From Deefgea salmonis (GTDB lineage Bacteria; Pseudomonadota; Gammaproteobacteria; Burkholderiales; Chitinibacteraceae), in contig NZ_JAJAWG010000011.1 in the NCBI RefSeq assembly GCF_020531905.1, forward strand, positions 1 to 64,000: DNA of 64,000 bases, in the 5' to 3' direction. A program made the translations under genes and the position numbers. Numbering within the stretch: position 1 is the stretch's first letter; every line of letters starts with the position of its first letter. Shown here piece by piece: positions 52,779 to 62,894 of this stretch. A model generated the notes under the pieces. It did not search any database and had not been told where the DNA came from. It was given only the letters and a program-made list of their open reading frames with translations.

Positions 52779-53147
52779 TTAAAGAACTTCTGGCGCAAGA
52801 GACACGATCTTCATAAAGCGTTCAGTACGCAATTCGCGCGTAACTGGCCCAAAGATACGAGTGCCAATTGGCTCAAGCTTTGCATTAAGAAGAACTGCTG
52901 CGTTACCATCAAACTTGATGAGCGCACCATCAGCACGACGAACACCTTTAGCAGTGCGTACTACGACTGCATTGTATACATCGCCTTTCTTGACTCGACC
53001 ACGCGGCGCAGCATCTTTAATGCTAACCTTAATGATGTCACCAACAGACGCGTAACGACGCTTTGAGCCGCCCAACACTTTAATGCACATTACAGAACGC
53101 GCACCAGTGTTATCAGCAACATCTAGCTTTGATTGCATTTGAATCAT
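52779..53147 (-). CDS. rplN: 50S ribosomal protein L14
   Basis: 122 residues, [19 protein letters not shown] and the end [16 protein letters not shown]. First gene of the spc group, with a GGAGG site 10 nt upstream. A 194-bp spacer with a hairpin separates it from rpsQ. Confidence 0.98.
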   Translation of the reverse strand: MIQMQSKLDVADNTGARSVMCIKVLGGSKRRYASVGDIIKVSIKDAAPRGRVKKGDVYNAVVVRTAKGVRRADGALIKFDGNAAVLLNAKLEPIGTRIFGPVTRELRTERFMKIVSLAPEVL

Positions 53148-53283
53148 TTAAGACAAACCTCCAACTTAACCCGCTTAATCAGCCTGGCAAACCAGGTGCC
53201 CGGCATTACCGAGCCAATAGCGGCTAGTTTTGGATCCCGAAGGGAAAACAGTGCAACCCACAACCGCAGGCCACACAATGAAA

Positions 53284-53312
53284 GGGGCATTCTACACAAA
53301 GCAGAATGCCCT
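53284..53312 (-). terminator. Hairpin in the rpsQ-rplN spacer (S10/spc boundary)
   Basis: gggcattct (53285-53293) and agaatgccc (53303-53311) pair perfectly. On the minus strand the stem is followed by ctttcattg, only a weak U-run. It marks the boundary between the S10 and spc groups and may be a partial terminator. Confidence 0.5.
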
Positions 53313-53341
53313 CACAAGCCTTTACGCAAAATTCTTTAAAA

Positions 53342-53605
53342 TTATGCTGCGCGAGCTTTTTCTACCAATGCAGTTACTGTCCAATTTTTTGTCTTAGACA
53401 ATGGACGGCATTCCGCAATCACTACCAAATCACCAGCAGAATACTGATTAGATTCGTCGTGCGCATGATACTTCTTAGACTGACGCACCATTTTCCCATA
53501 CAGCGGGTGCTTAACTAAGCGCTCCACCAATACAGTCACTGTTTTGTCCATCTTCGCGCTAACAACTCGACCAGTCAGCGTACGCTTGAGTTTAGCTTCG
53601 CTCAT
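53342..53605 (-). CDS. rpsQ: 30S ribosomal protein S17
   Basis: 87 residues, [22 protein letters not shown] and the [25 protein letters not shown] block (shortened here). Last gene of the S10 group. Confidence 0.98.
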   Translation of the reverse strand: MSEAKLKRTLTGRVVSAKMDKTVTVLVERLVKHPLYGKMVRQSKKYHAHDESNQYSAGDLVVIAECRPLSKTKNWTVTALVEKARAA

Positions 53606-53606
53606 A

Positions 53607-53798
53607 TTAAGCCGCCTTCTGATTCAGAACGGTAAGAACACGTGCCACATCTTTACGCACACGTTTAATCTCACTAGTGTTAGCCAATTGGCCTGTCGCA
53701 TGTTGCATGCGAAGACTAAACTGCGCTTTCAGCAGCGCCGTCAATTCGCCCTTAAGCTCTTCGACGGATTTCTGTTGTAGTTCAGATGCTTTCATCAT
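53607..53798 (-). CDS. rpmC: 50S ribosomal protein L29
   Basis: 62-63 residues. Two adjacent ATG codons (53798, 53795); the first overlaps the rplP stop as [24 protein letters not shown] and the conserved [13 protein letters not shown] are present. Near the exit tunnel; binds trigger factor and SRP with L23. Confidence 0.97.
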   Translation of the reverse strand: MMKASELQQKSVEELKGELTALLKAQFSLRMQHATGQLANTSEIKRVRKDVARVLTVLNQKAA

Positions 53799-54211
53799 TG
53801 CCCCACTTGACGTGTAACCATGGTAACTGAGAAAGGTAGTTTAGCGGACGCCAGACGGAAAGCCTCGCGAGCAACCTCTTCAGATACTCCATTCAATTCG
53901 TACAATACTTTACCTGGCTGGATTTCAGCAACGTAATAGTCCGGAGAACCCTTCCCTCCACCCATCCGAACTTCAGCAGGCTTAGTAGAAATAGGCTTAT
54001 CTGGAAATGCACGAATCCAAACACGACCGCCACGTTTAATATAACGAGTAATCGCACGACGAGCAGATTCAATTTGACGCGCAGTTAAACGGCCACGGCT
54101 AGTTGCCTTCAAACCGTACTCACCGAACGCAACAGTATTGCCACGAGTGGCGATACCAGTATTGCGACCTTTTTGAACCTTACGGTACTTGAGTCTAGTT
54201 GGCTGCAGCAT
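53795..54211 (-). CDS. rplP: 50S ribosomal protein L16
   Basis: 138 residues: [40 protein letters not shown] and [15 protein letters not shown]. It contacts A-site tRNA. It overlaps the end of rpsC by 17 nt. Confidence 0.98.
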   Translation of the reverse strand: MLQPTRLKYRKVQKGRNTGIATRGNTVAFGEYGLKATSRGRLTARQIESARRAITRYIKRGGRVWIRAFPDKPISTKPAEVRMGGGKGSPDYYVAEIQPGKVLYELNGVSEEVAREAFRLASAKLPFSVTMVTRQVGQ

Positions 54212-54899
54212 TTCGAGGCCCCTTACGTGGTTTCTTCTGTGTTTCTACTGGCTCAGCGGCGAATTTATCGCCAGGCTTCACATCACCCTTGTAGACCCAA
54301 ACCTTAACACCAATAATACCGTAGGTTGTCTTGGCCTCAGAAGTTGCATAGTCAATATCTGCACGCAACGTATGCAATGGCACACGACCTTCACGATACC
54401 ACTCAGTACGTGCAATCTCGATACCATTCAAACGACCGGACGACATAATCTTAATACCCTGCGCACCAAGGCGCATTGCATTTTGCATGGCGCGCTTCAT
54501 AGCACGGCGGAACATCACACGTTTTTCCAATTGCGAAGTAATACTATCAGCAATAATTTGCGCGTCGATTTCTGGCTTGCGAACTTCTTCGATATTTACA
54601 TGCACAGGCACGTTCAAGATCTTCTGCAAGGCAAGCTTCAACTGCTCAATATCTTCGCCTTTCTTACCAATTACAACACCAGGACGTGCCGAGTAGATTG
54701 TAACCTTTGCATTTTTAGCCGGACGCTCAATTACGATACGACTAACAGCAGCACCAACCAACTTTTTCTTCAAAAATGCACGAACTTCGATATCTTCGTT
54801 AAGCATTTTGGCAAAGTTGCTGCTATTAGCATACCAGCGCGAGGACCAATTTTTAGTGACAGGTAAACGAAAACCCGTCGGATGAATTTTCTGACCCAT
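54195..54899 (-). CDS. rpsC: 30S ribosomal protein S3
   Basis: 234 residues from the ATG at 54899 ([20 protein letters not shown]), the conserved start. KH domain with [20 protein letters not shown] and [14 protein letters not shown]. Forms the mRNA entry helicase region with S4 and S5. Confidence 0.98.
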   Translation of the reverse strand: MGQKIHPTGFRLPVTKNWSSRWYANSSNFAKMLNEDIEVRAFLKKKLVGAAVSRIVIERPAKNAKVTIYSARPGVVIGKKGEDIEQLKLALQKILNVPVHVNIEEVRKPEIDAQIIADSITSQLEKRVMFRRAMKRAMQNAMRLGAQGIKIMSSGRLNGIEIARTEWYREGRVPLHTLRADIDYATSEAKTTYGIIGVKVWVYKGDVKPGDKFAAEPVETQKKPRKGPRNAAAN

Positions 54900-54909
54900 G
54901 AGTCGCTCC

Positions 54910-55239
54910 TTAATCGCCAACAGTCAGCGTAATGTGGCAAGTTTGCTTCTCGATTTTATTGCCACGGCCTTTAGCACGAGCAGTAAAACGCTTCAAAGAA
55001 GGTCCTTTATCCACATAAATCGTTTTCACTTTAAGAGTATCGATATCGGCACCCTCATTGTGCTCGGCATTGGCAATAGCCGACTCCAAAACCTTCTTAA
55101 TTAAAACCGCGCCCTTTTTAGGACTGAAGGCCAGAATATTTAACGCCTGCTCAACGGATTTGCCACGGACCAGGTCAGCGACAAGCCGCGCTTTTTGAGC
55201 GGAGAGGCGAGTGTTGCTTAGTACAGCAGATACTTGCAT
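54910..55239 (-). CDS. rplV: 50S ribosomal protein L22
   Basis: 109 residues, [21 protein letters not shown] and the loop end [20 protein letters not shown]. Lines the exit tunnel; changes in its loop give macrolide resistance in other species, none evident here. Confidence 0.98.
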   Translation of the reverse strand: MQVSAVLSNTRLSAQKARLVADLVRGKSVEQALNILAFSPKKGAVLIKKVLESAIANAEHNEGADIDTLKVKTIYVDKGPSLKRFTARAKGRGNKIEKQTCHITLTVGD

Positions 55240-55248
55240 GTCTTCACC

Positions 55249-55524
55249 TTATCGCTTGGATTTTTTGTCCGCGGCGTGACCTTTAAAAGTACGGGTCAGC
55301 GCGAACTCACCCAACTTGTGGCCAACCATATTTTCATTAACGTAAACAGGAATATGCTGCTTACCGTTATGCACAGCAATTGTCAGACCAACAAAGTCTG
55401 GCAACACCGTTGAACGACGTGACCAAGTTTTAACTGGACGCTTGTCATTTGTTGCGCGAACGGCCTCAACTTTTTTCAACAAGTGCAGGTCAACAAATGG
55501 ACCCTTTTTAAGAGAACGTGCCAT
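55249..55524 (-). CDS. rpsS: 30S ribosomal protein S19
   Basis: 91 residues, [20 protein letters not shown] and [35 protein letters not shown]. Head of the 30S; partner of RimM. Confidence 0.98.
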   Translation of the reverse strand: MARSLKKGPFVDLHLLKKVEAVRATNDKRPVKTWSRRSTVLPDFVGLTIAVHNGKQHIPVYVNENMVGHKLGEFALTRTFKGHAADKKSKR

Positions 55525-55529
55525 TTACA

Positions 55530-56363
55530 TTACCTCTTGTTCGCTGGACGACGACGCACGATCATATTGCTAGTACGCTTGTTACGACGCGTACGATAGC
55601 CCTTAGCTGGCTGACCCCACGGACTAACTGGAACACGACCTTCACCAGTACGGCCTTCACCACCACCGTGAGGGTGATCCACCGGATTCATCGCAGTACC
55701 ACGCACTGTCGGGCGAATACCCAGCCAGCGTTTTGCACCCGCTTTACCGTATGAACGCAGACTATGCTCACCATTACCCACTTCACCGATTGTTGCACGG
55801 CAATCAACGTGTACTTTACGAATTTCGCCAGAGCGAAGACGTAACTGAGCGTACATGCCATCACGAGCCAACAACTGAACGCTAGTACCGGCTGAGCGTG
55901 CGATTTGCGCACCCTTGCCCGGCTGCATTTCGATGCAATGAATCGTCGAGCCAACTGGAATATTCCGAATAGGAAGTGTATTACCCACCTTAATCGGGGC
56001 GTCAGAACCAGAAACCACCGTCATGCCCGCACTCAAGCCCTTAGGGGCAATAATGTAAGCACGCTCACCATCCGTATAGCATAACAAAGCAATATTGGCA
56101 GTGCGGTTCGGGTCGTATTCTAGACGCTCAACTTTCGCGACAATGCCATCTTTATTGCGACGGAAATCGACCAAGCGATAATGCTGCTTATGACCACCAC
56201 CGATATGACGGGTAGTGATATGACCGTTGTTATTACGGCCACCGGTCTTTGATTTCTTAACCAACAAAGGAGCGTATGGCGCACCTTTATGCAAGTCAGG
56301 ACTTACAACCTTAACGACTGCGCGGCGACCGGGCGATGTCGGCTTAACTTTTACCAATGCCAT
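55530..56363 (-). CDS. rplB: 50S ribosomal protein L2
   Basis: 277 residues, [20 protein letters not shown] and the highly conserved [15 protein letters not shown] near the peptidyl-transferase centre (about 225-240). Confidence 0.99.
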   Translation of the reverse strand: MALVKVKPTSPGRRAVVKVVSPDLHKGAPYAPLLVKKSKTGGRNNNGHITTRHIGGGHKQHYRLVDFRRNKDGIVAKVERLEYDPNRTANIALLCYTDGERAYIIAPKGLSAGMTVVSGSDAPIKVGNTLPIRNIPVGSTIHCIEMQPGKGAQIARSAGTSVQLLARDGMYAQLRLRSGEIRKVHVDCRATIGEVGNGEHSLRSYGKAGAKRWLGIRPTVRGTAMNPVDHPHGGGEGRTGEGRVPVSPWGQPAKGYRTRRNKRTSNMIVRRRPANKR

Positions 56364-56374
56364 GTTTAGTCCCC

Positions 56375-56680
56375 TTATTGCGCAGCTGCAAGGTCAAGTT
56401 CTTGACCGGATACTAAGCTCACATAAGCTTTTTTCCAATCTTTGCGGCGACCATTTGTACGGCCAAAACGCTTAGACTTGCCTTTAACATTAACTACGTT
56501 GACCGCCTCAACCTTCACCTTAAAGAGAAGTTCAACGGCAGCCTTGATTTCAGCCTTAGTCGCATCGGTAGAAACACGAAATACGACCTGCTCAGCTTTC
56601 TCAGCAACCAAAGTACTCTTTTCAGAAACTATTGGAGCCAAAATCACCTGAAGCATGCGATTTTCTGCAATTTTGATCAT
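56375..56680 (-). CDS. rplW: 50S ribosomal protein L23
   Basis: 101 residues, [19 protein letters not shown] and [18 protein letters not shown]. Docking site for SRP and trigger factor. The ATG at 56680 overlaps the rplD stop by 4 nt. Confidence 0.97.
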   Translation of the reverse strand: MIKIAENRMLQVILAPIVSEKSTLVAEKAEQVVFRVSTDATKAEIKAAVELLFKVKVEAVNVVNVKGKSKRFGRTNGRRKDWKKAYVSLVSGQELDLAAAQ

Positions 56681-57297
56681 GCAAACAACTCCTCAAAAGC
56701 CTGTAGTGCATCACGAGTGAACACAACTTTTTTGAAGCGCACCAAACTAACTGGATCAACCTGAGCAGCCTCCAACACTAAAACATGCGGAAGATTACGG
56801 GAAGCCAAATACAGGTTCTCATCCAATTCTTTGGTCACAATGAGCACGTTATCGAGCTGCATTTCTGCCAATTTTTGGGCAAAAGCCTTAGTCTTAGGTG
56901 CTTCTAGGGCAAAAGAATCAACAACGACCAGACGCTCTTCACGTACCAATTGCGACATAATTGTTGCAATACCAGCACGGTACATCTTACGGTTAACTTT
57001 ATGCGAGAAATTCTCGTCGGGGCTGTTCGGGAATGCACGACCACCACCACGCCACAACGGAGAAGATGTCATACCAGCACGAGCACGGCCAGTACCTTTT
57101 TGACGCCATGGTTTTTTAGTCGAATGCTTTACATTGCCGCGACCCAATTGAGCGCGATTACCGCTACGGGCATTAGCAAAGTATGCAGTTACAACTTGAT
57201 GAACCAAGGCTTCATTAAATTCACGACCAAACAAGTCATCAGAAGCAGCAACAGCTACTTGAGCCTCGCCTTTCGTATTAACAACTTTTAGTTCCAT
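56677..57297 (-). CDS. rplD: 50S ribosomal protein L4
   Basis: 206 residues, [38 protein letters not shown] and [19 protein letters not shown]. In gammaproteobacteria L4 also represses the S10 operon by attenuation and translation block; a structured element upstream of rplC here (57942-58093) would be a natural target. Confidence 0.98.
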   Translation of the reverse strand: MELKVVNTKGEAQVAVAASDDLFGREFNEALVHQVVTAYFANARSGNRAQLGRGNVKHSTKKPWRQKGTGRARAGMTSSPLWRGGGRAFPNSPDENFSHKVNRKMYRAGIATIMSQLVREERLVVVDSFALEAPKTKAFAQKLAEMQLDNVLIVTKELDENLYLASRNLPHVLVLEAAQVDPVSLVRFKKVVFTRDALQAFEELFA

Positions 57298-57941
57298 TAT
57301 GCACCTGCCTTAACGCTCGAACGAACGATAACGCCATTGCCCTTGGAGCCTGGCACACCACCCTTAACCAGCAACAATTGACGCTCAGCATCAACTCGCA
57401 CGATTTCAAGATTTTGCACGGTACGCTGAACATTACCGAGCTGACCAGCCATGCGTTTACCTGGCAAAACACGACCCGGATCTTGCGCTTGACCGATAGA
57501 GCCAGCAGAACGATGCGATAGTGAATTACCGTGCGTAGCACGATTAGAAGCAAAATGATAACGCTTGATAACACCAGCCCAACCCTTACCTTGGCTGGTA
57601 CCAGTAACATCAACCATTTGACCAACACTAAACAACTCAACAGACAAAGCATCACCAGCTTTCAACTCAGCAGCTTTCTCTGCAGGAATACGGAACTCAA
57701 CGAGCGCCAAACCTGCTTCAACTCCTGCTTTCGCGAAATGACCAGCCTCAGCCTTATTCACTCGACTTGCTTTTTTTGTACCGAAAGTAACCTGAACAGC
57801 AGAGTAGCCGTCAGCTTCCAGAGTTTTGATTTGCGTGACGCGATTTGCAGCCATATCCAACACAGTCACTGGAATGGAAGCACCATCCTCAGCGAATACG
57901 CGGGTCATGCCGACTTTGCGACCTACAAGACCTAAGCTCAT
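57297..57941 (-). CDS. rplC: 50S ribosomal protein L3
   Basis: 214 residues, [20 protein letters not shown] and [32 protein letters not shown]. Early 50S assembly protein. Its AAGGG ribosome-binding site lies in a small hairpin (57949-57961), and a terminator-like stem stands between it and rpsJ. Confidence 0.98.
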   Translation of the reverse strand: MSLGLVGRKVGMTRVFAEDGASIPVTVLDMAANRVTQIKTLEADGYSAVQVTFGTKKASRVNKAEAGHFAKAGVEAGLALVEFRIPAEKAAELKAGDALSVELFSVGQMVDVTGTSQGKGWAGVIKRYHFASNRATHGNSLSHRSAGSIGQAQDPGRVLPGKRMAGQLGNVQRTVQNLEIVRVDAERQLLLVKGGVPGSKGNGVIVRSSVKAGA

Positions 57942-58093
57942 AGTTATTCCCTTTTCAAGGGCCAGTTACGATTGACTGGCTATGACTATTAAAAAATAAA
58001 ACGGGCTTGCCACTATAAATGGCAAGCCCGAGATACTAACAAAGTTTATTAACCGTCGCAAGAGCTTTCGCTCTCAACGGTAAAACCAAGCCA
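57942..58093 (-). promoter_or_regulatory. Structured leader between rpsJ and rplC (candidate attenuator)
   Basis: Going in the transcription direction there are four stem-loops: 58053-58080 with a GAAA tetraloop (agagc-GAAA-gctct plus outer ccgt/acgg pairs); 58002-58030, the terminator-like stem; 57961-57980 (gccagt/actggc); and 57949-57961 (ccctt-gaa-aaggg) covering the rplC Shine-Dalgarno. Such an array is expected of autoregulated ribosomal leaders. Confidence 0.65.
57989..58030 (-). terminator. Terminator-like stem inside the S10 operon (rpsJ-rplC)
   Basis: On the minus strand cgggcttgcca-tttatag-tggcaagcccg is an 11-bp perfect stem followed by ttttatttttt. By form it is an intrinsic terminator, yet it stands between rpsJ and rplC, so it must be conditional or leaky. 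Confidence 0.8.
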
Positions 58094-58405
58094 TTAGTTC
58101 AATTTAATCTCAACATCAACACCCGCTGGCAAATCCAGCTTCATCAATGCATCAACAGTCTTATCAGTTGGGTCAACAATATCCAACATACGCAAGTGAG
58201 TACGAATCTCAAATTGATCACGCGCAGTTTTATTTACGTGTGGTGAACTCAAAATATCATAACGTTCAATTTTTGTTGGTAAAGGAATCGGACCCTTAAC
58301 AACTGCACCTGTACGCTTTGCTGTTTCAACAATTTCTTGAGCTGAACGATCGATCAAAGAATAATCAAAAGCTTTCAAGCGGATACGAATTTTCTGATTT
58401 TGCAT
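58094..58405 (-). CDS. rpsJ: 30S ribosomal protein S10
   Basis: 103 residues from the ATG at 58405 ([20 protein letters not shown]); an upstream ATG adds two residues. [25 protein letters not shown] is typical. It also serves in NusB-boxA antitermination of rrn operons, relevant to the boxA at 1-13. It lies 12 nt after tuf. Confidence 0.98.
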   Translation of the reverse strand: MQNQKIRIRLKAFDYSLIDRSAQEIVETAKRTGAVVKGPIPLPTKIERYDILSSPHVNKTARDQFEIRTHLRMLDIVDPTDKTVDALMKLDLPAGVDVEIKLN

Positions 58406-58416
58406 TTCCAAGTTCC

Positions 58417-59607
58417 TTAAGCAAGAACAGTGGCAACAACACCAGCGCCAACTGTACGACCACCTTCGCGAATCGCGAAACGTAAACCTTGCTCCATCGC
58501 TACCGGGCAGATCAAGGTCACAGTAATCGATACGTTATCACCAGGCATTACCATCTCTGTACCTTCTGGCAATTCAATCGCGCCAGTTACGTCAGTAGTA
58601 CGGAAGTAGAACTGTGGACGGTAGTTACTAAAGAATGGTGTATGACGACCACCTTCATCTTTAGACAACACATAGATCTCAGCAGTAAACTTAGTGTGCG
58701 GAGTGATCGAACCTGGCTTAGCCAAAACTTGACCACGCTGAACATCTTCACGCTTAGTACCACGAAGCAAGGCACCGATGTTGTCACCTGCTTGACCTTG
58801 GTCAAGCAATTTACGGAACATCTCAACACCAGTACAAGTCGTCTTAACTGTTGGCACAATACCAACGATCTCGATCTCTTCACCCACTTTAACAATACCG
58901 CGCTCAACACGACCAGTCACAACAGTACCGCGACCAGAAATAGAGAATACATCTTCAACTGGCATCAAGAATGCACCGTCGATTGCACGCTCTGGCTCAG
59001 GAATGTAAGTATCCAAAGCATCAGCCAAACGGAAGATTGCTGGCTCGCCGTATTCTGATTGATCACCTTCCAACGCCAAACGCGCAGAACCGGTAATTAC
59101 TGGCGTGTCATCACCAGGGAAATCGTATTTGTTTAACAAATCACGAATCTCCATTTCAACCAACTCAAGCAACTCAGCATCATCAACCAAATCAGCTTTG
59201 TTCATGAATACGATGATGTATGGAACACCAACCTGACGAGACAACAAGATGTGCTCGCGGGTTTGTGGCATAGGACCATCAGCGGCAGAAACCACCAATA
59301 CCGCACCATCCATCTGCGCCGCACCGGTAATCATGTTTTTCACATAATCCGCGTGACCCGGGCAGTCAACGTGAGCGTAGTGACGTTTTTCAGTCTCATA
59401 CTCAACGTGCGCAGTATTAATCGTAATACCACGTGCTTTTTCTTCTGGTGCACTATCAATCGATGCGTAATCTTTAACAATACCGCCAAACTTTCTACAT
59501 AGAACAGTAGTAATTGCAGCCGTCAGCGTTGTTTTACCATGATCCACGTGACCGATTGTACCTACGTTAACGTGAGGCTTAGTCCGTGCAAACTTTTCTT
59601 TTGCCAT
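58417..59607 (-). CDS. tuf: Elongation factor Tu
   Basis: 396 residues. GTPase motifs [10 protein letters not shown] (about 18-27), [12 protein letters not shown] and NKADLVDD are intact, as is the RGITI switch I. It delivers aminoacyl-tRNA to the ribosome. Betaproteobacteria usually have a second copy elsewhere, which cannot be checked here. 23 nt after fusA. Confidence 0.99.
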   Translation of the reverse strand: MAKEKFARTKPHVNVGTIGHVDHGKTTLTAAITTVLCRKFGGIVKDYASIDSAPEEKARGITINTAHVEYETEKRHYAHVDCPGHADYVKNMITGAAQMDGAVLVVSAADGPMPQTREHILLSRQVGVPYIIVFMNKADLVDDAELLELVEMEIRDLLNKYDFPGDDTPVITGSARLALEGDQSEYGEPAIFRLADALDTYIPEPERAIDGAFLMPVEDVFSISGRGTVVTGRVERGIVKVGEEIEIVGIVPTVKTTCTGVEMFRKLLDQGQAGDNIGALLRGTKREDVQRGQVLAKPGSITPHTKFTAEIYVLSKDEGGRHTPFFSNYRPQFYFRTTDVTGAIELPEGTEMVMPGDNVSITVTLICPVAMEQGLRFAIREGGRTVGAGVVATVLA

Positions 59608-59630
59608 TTTTCAAAATTCCTTAATTAAAA

Positions 59631-61727
59631 TTATTTCTTAGTAACAATTGCATCAGCAATGTGCTTAGGCGCAATTGAATAATGCTTAAATTCCATCGAG
59701 TATGTAGCACGACCTTGCGACATAGAGCGCAGAGTTGTCGAGTAACCAAACATCTCAGACAGTGGAACTTCAGCTTTAATCATTTTTCCGCCGGCAGGAT
59801 TATCATCCATACCTTGCAATAAACCACGACGAGAAGAAATATCACCCATGATGTCGCCCATATAATCTTCAGGCGTTTCAATTTCAACGTACATCATTGG
59901 CTCAAGAATTACAGGACCAGCACGACGCATTGCTTCTTTAAATGCCATAGAACCAGCAAGCTCGAATGCAATTTGCGACGAGTCCACATCATGATACGAA
60001 CCAAAGGTCAAGCGAACCTTAACGTCAACAACAGGGAAGCCAGCCAACACACCCGACTTCAAAGTGTTTTGGATACCTTTATCAACAGAAGGAATGAATT
60101 CACGAGGAATTACACCACCTTTAATCTCATCAACAAAGCTATAACCATTACCCTCACCGGCTGGCTCAACAGTAATTGTCACATCGCCGTACTGACCCTT
60201 ACCACCAGACTGTTTCGCGTGTTTACCTTGAACATCTGCAGCGATTTGAGTGATAGTCTCGCGATACGCCACTTGTGGCGCACCAACGTTAGCCTCAACA
60301 CCAAACTCACGACGCATCCGGTCAACCAAGATTTCAAGATGTAGCTCACCCATACCAGACATAATAGTCTGGCCAGTCTCTTCATCCGTTTTAACTCGGA
60401 AAGAAGGATCTTCTTTAGACAAACGCCCCAAAGCAAGACCCATTTTCTCTTGGTCAGCCTTAGTTTTTGGTTCAACCGCAACGTGAATCACAGGCTCAGG
60501 AAACACCATACGCTCAAGAATAATTACATCCTTCAAATCGCAAAGAGTTTCACCTGTGGTTACATCTTTCAAACCAATCGCAGCTGCGATGTCACCAGCG
60601 CGAACCTCGTCAATTTCTTTACGATCATTTGCATGCATTTGCACCAGACGACCAATACGCTCTTTCTTATCTTTGTTTGAATTCAAAACAAAGTCGCCAG
60701 ACTGTAAAGTCCCCGAATACACACGGAAGAATGTCAACTGACCAACGTATGGATCATTCATTAACTTGAAAGCCAGCGATGAGAAAGGTGCATCATCTGT
60801 AGCTTCGCGAGTCACTTCTTGATCACGATCATCCATACCCTTAACTGCATCAATATCCACAGGCGATGGCAAGAACTCGATCACAGCATCCAACATCCGT
60901 TGAACGCCTTTGTTTTTGAACGCAGAACCACACAATACAGGCTGAATCTCGCAAGCCAAAGTACGGGCACGAATAGCCGCAACAATTTCCTCTTCTGACA
61001 ATTCGCCAGCTTCGAGATACTTGTTCATTAATTCTTCAGAAGCTTCGGCGGCCGTTTCGACCATTTTTTCGCGCCATTCTTGGGCAACCGATACTAAATC
61101 TGCAGGGATATCACCGTACGTGAAAGTCATACCTTGAGATGATTCATCCCAGATAATTGCTTTCATTTTAAGCAGATCAACAACACCTTCAAACTTATCT
61201 TCCGCACCAATAGGAATAACCACCGGTACTGGATTTGCTTTCAAACGCAATTTCATTTGTTCAACAGCGCGGAAGAAGTTGGCTCCTGAGCGGTCCATCT
61301 TATTCACGAAAGCTAAACGTGGAACTTTGTACTTGTTAGCTTGACGCCATACAGTTTCAGACTGAGGCTGAACACCACCCACAGCACAATAAACCATACA
61401 TGCACCATCAAGAACACGCATTGAACGCTCAACTTCAATTGTGAAGTCAACGTGGCCTGGGGTGTCAATGATGTTAATCAAATGCTCAGGAAACTGCAGA
61501 CTCATACCTTTCCAGTATGTGGTCGTAGCAGCAGAAGTGATTGTAATACCACGTTCCTGTTCTTGCTCCATCCAGTCCATAGTGGCTGCGCCATCATGAA
61601 CTTCACCAATCTTATGGTTAACACCGGTATAAAACAAAACACGTTCTGTTGTGGTTGTTTTACCAGCATCAATGTGAGCGGAAATACCAATATTGCGGTA
61701 ACGCTCAATAGGGGTCTTGCGAGCCAC
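59631..61727 (-). CDS. fusA: Elongation factor G
   Basis: 698 residues. Motifs [28 protein letters not shown] and [10 protein letters not shown], then domain IV with GGKGQYGDV and [14 protein letters not shown]. Catalyses translocation. Its length and the sequence of domain IV fit the canonical fusA of the str operon. Confidence 0.99.
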   Translation of the reverse strand: MARKTPIERYRNIGISAHIDAGKTTTTERVLFYTGVNHKIGEVHDGAATMDWMEQEQERGITITSAATTTYWKGMSLQFPEHLINIIDTPGHVDFTIEVERSMRVLDGACMVYCAVGGVQPQSETVWRQANKYKVPRLAFVNKMDRSGANFFRAVEQMKLRLKANPVPVVIPIGAEDKFEGVVDLLKMKAIIWDESSQGMTFTYGDIPADLVSVAQEWREKMVETAAEASEELMNKYLEAGELSEEEIVAAIRARTLACEIQPVLCGSAFKNKGVQRMLDAVIEFLPSPVDIDAVKGMDDRDQEVTREATDDAPFSSLAFKLMNDPYVGQLTFFRVYSGTLQSGDFVLNSNKDKKERIGRLVQMHANDRKEIDEVRAGDIAAAIGLKDVTTGETLCDLKDVIILERMVFPEPVIHVAVEPKTKADQEKMGLALGRLSKEDPSFRVKTDEETGQTIMSGMGELHLEILVDRMRREFGVEANVGAPQVAYRETITQIAADVQGKHAKQSGGKGQYGDVTITVEPAGEGNGYSFVDEIKGGVIPREFIPSVDKGIQNTLKSGVLAGFPVVDVKVRLTFGSYHDVDSSQIAFELAGSMAFKEAMRRAGPVILEPMMYVEIETPEDYMGDIMGDISSRRGLLQGMDDNPAGGKMIKAEVPLSEMFGYSTTLRSMSQGRATYSMEFKHYSIAPKHIADAIVTKK

Positions 61728-61754
61728 GGCGATTTCCTTATCTTGATTACGCGA

Positions 61755-62225
61755 TTAGAAACGGAAGTGGGCGAATGCTTTATTAGCATCAGCCATACGA
61801 TGCACTTCATCGCGTTTTTTCATCGCGCCGCCACGGCCTTCAGCCGCGTCAAGAAGTTCACCTGCTAGACGCAGATCCATTGATTTTTCACCACGTTTAC
61901 GAGCCGCTTCGCGAACCCAGCGCATCGACAATGCCAGACGACGGCTTGGACGTACTTCTACTGGCACCTGGTAGTTGGCGCCACCGACACGGCGACTCTT
62001 AACTTCAACAACTGGCTTAACATTGCCAATTGCGGTGTTAAAAACTTCAATTGCATCTTTACCAGTCTTTTTCTCGATCTGGGCCAATGCACCATAAACG
62101 ATACGCTCAGCAACAGCTTTTTTACCGTCGAGCATTACAACGTTCATGAATTTTGCGAGTTCTGTGCTACCAAATTTTGGATCTGGCAACACATCACGCT
62201 TAGGGACTTCTCTGCGTCTTGGCAT
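61755..62225 (-). CDS. rpsG: 30S ribosomal protein S7
   Basis: 156 residues, [20 protein letters not shown] and [23 protein letters not shown] (block shortened). Primary 16S binder of the 3' domain; in E. coli it represses the str operon. The 109-bp rpsL-rpsG spacer has a gggg-ttgt-cccc hairpin but no recognised S7 site. Confidence 0.98.
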   Translation of the reverse strand: MPRRREVPKRDVLPDPKFGSTELAKFMNVVMLDGKKAVAERIVYGALAQIEKKTGKDAIEVFNTAIGNVKPVVEVKSRRVGGANYQVPVEVRPSRRLALSMRWVREAARKRGEKSMDLRLAGELLDAAEGRGGAMKKRDEVHRMADANKAFAHFRF

Positions 62226-62334
62226 AACATACTTCCTTAATGTGACATTCAGCTGGGGACAACCCCGCGGACAACTATAAAATTGCCCACTTACTTGACG
62301 ACTGCATTAGTAGCCGCCACTCATACGATACAAA

Positions 62335-62709
62335 TTAAGCCTTAGGGCGTTTTGCACCGTACTTAGAGCGAGACTGCTTACGATTTTTAACGCCAGCCAA
62401 GTCAAGAGAGCCACGTACGCAGTGATAGCGAACACCTGGCAAATCTTTTACACGACCGCCACGTAGCAATACAACGCTATGCTCTTGCAGGTTATGGCCT
62501 TCACCACCGATATACGAAATTACTTCGAAACCGTTAGTTAGGCGAACTTTGCATACTTTACGCAATGCAGAGTTTGGTTTTTTTGGAGTTGTTGTATATA
62601 CACGTGTGCATACACCACGCTTTTGCGGACAAGCTTCAAGAGCAGGCACTTTGCTCTTCAGTTTTTCCGCAACACGTCCTTTACGAACGAGTTGATTGAT
62701 AGTTGGCAT
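62335..62709 (-). CDS. rpsL: 30S ribosomal protein S12
   Basis: 124 residues, [19 protein letters not shown] and [18 protein letters not shown]. Both lysines where changes give streptomycin resistance are wild type (in TPKKPNSA and [10 protein letters not shown]). First gene of the str operon after rpoC. Confidence 0.99.
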   Translation of the reverse strand: MPTINQLVRKGRVAEKLKSKVPALEACPQKRGVCTRVYTTTPKKPNSALRKVCKVRLTNGFEVISYIGGEGHNLQEHSVVLLRGGRVKDLPGVRYHCVRGSLDLAGVKNRKQSRSKYGAKRPKA

Positions 62710-62731
62710 TGTTTTTCACTTCCTACCGCGT

Positions 62732-62760
62732 TAAAAAAGACCTTGCCACGACTGTGGCAC
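62732..62760 (-). terminator. Terminator-like hairpin upstream of rpsL
   Basis: tgccac-agtc-gtggca (62744-62759) on the minus strand is followed after aggtc by a run of six T. It ends about 20 nt before the rpsL ATG and could end read-through from rpoC or act as an attenuator. Confidence 0.5.
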
Positions 62761-62785
62761 GGTTAAGGTTTCCAAATTGGAAACG

Positions 62786-62816
62786 CTGCGGAGAGCGATA
62801 AAATCGCTCTCCGCAG
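62786..62816. terminator. Long hairpin between rpoC and rpsL
   Basis: ctgcggagagcga-taaaa-tcgctctccgcag is a perfect 13-bp GC-rich stem. A second stem gtttcc/ggaaac (62768-62784) follows it. No T-run on the minus strand, so it may be an RNA-stability or processing element rather than a true terminator. Confidence 0.5.
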
Positions 62817-62894
62817 AAAAAGACTTTGAATTATAAGGAAAAGAATGAATGCACGTCAATGCAAACCGACGGATGTCGGCCTGCATTTCAGTAA

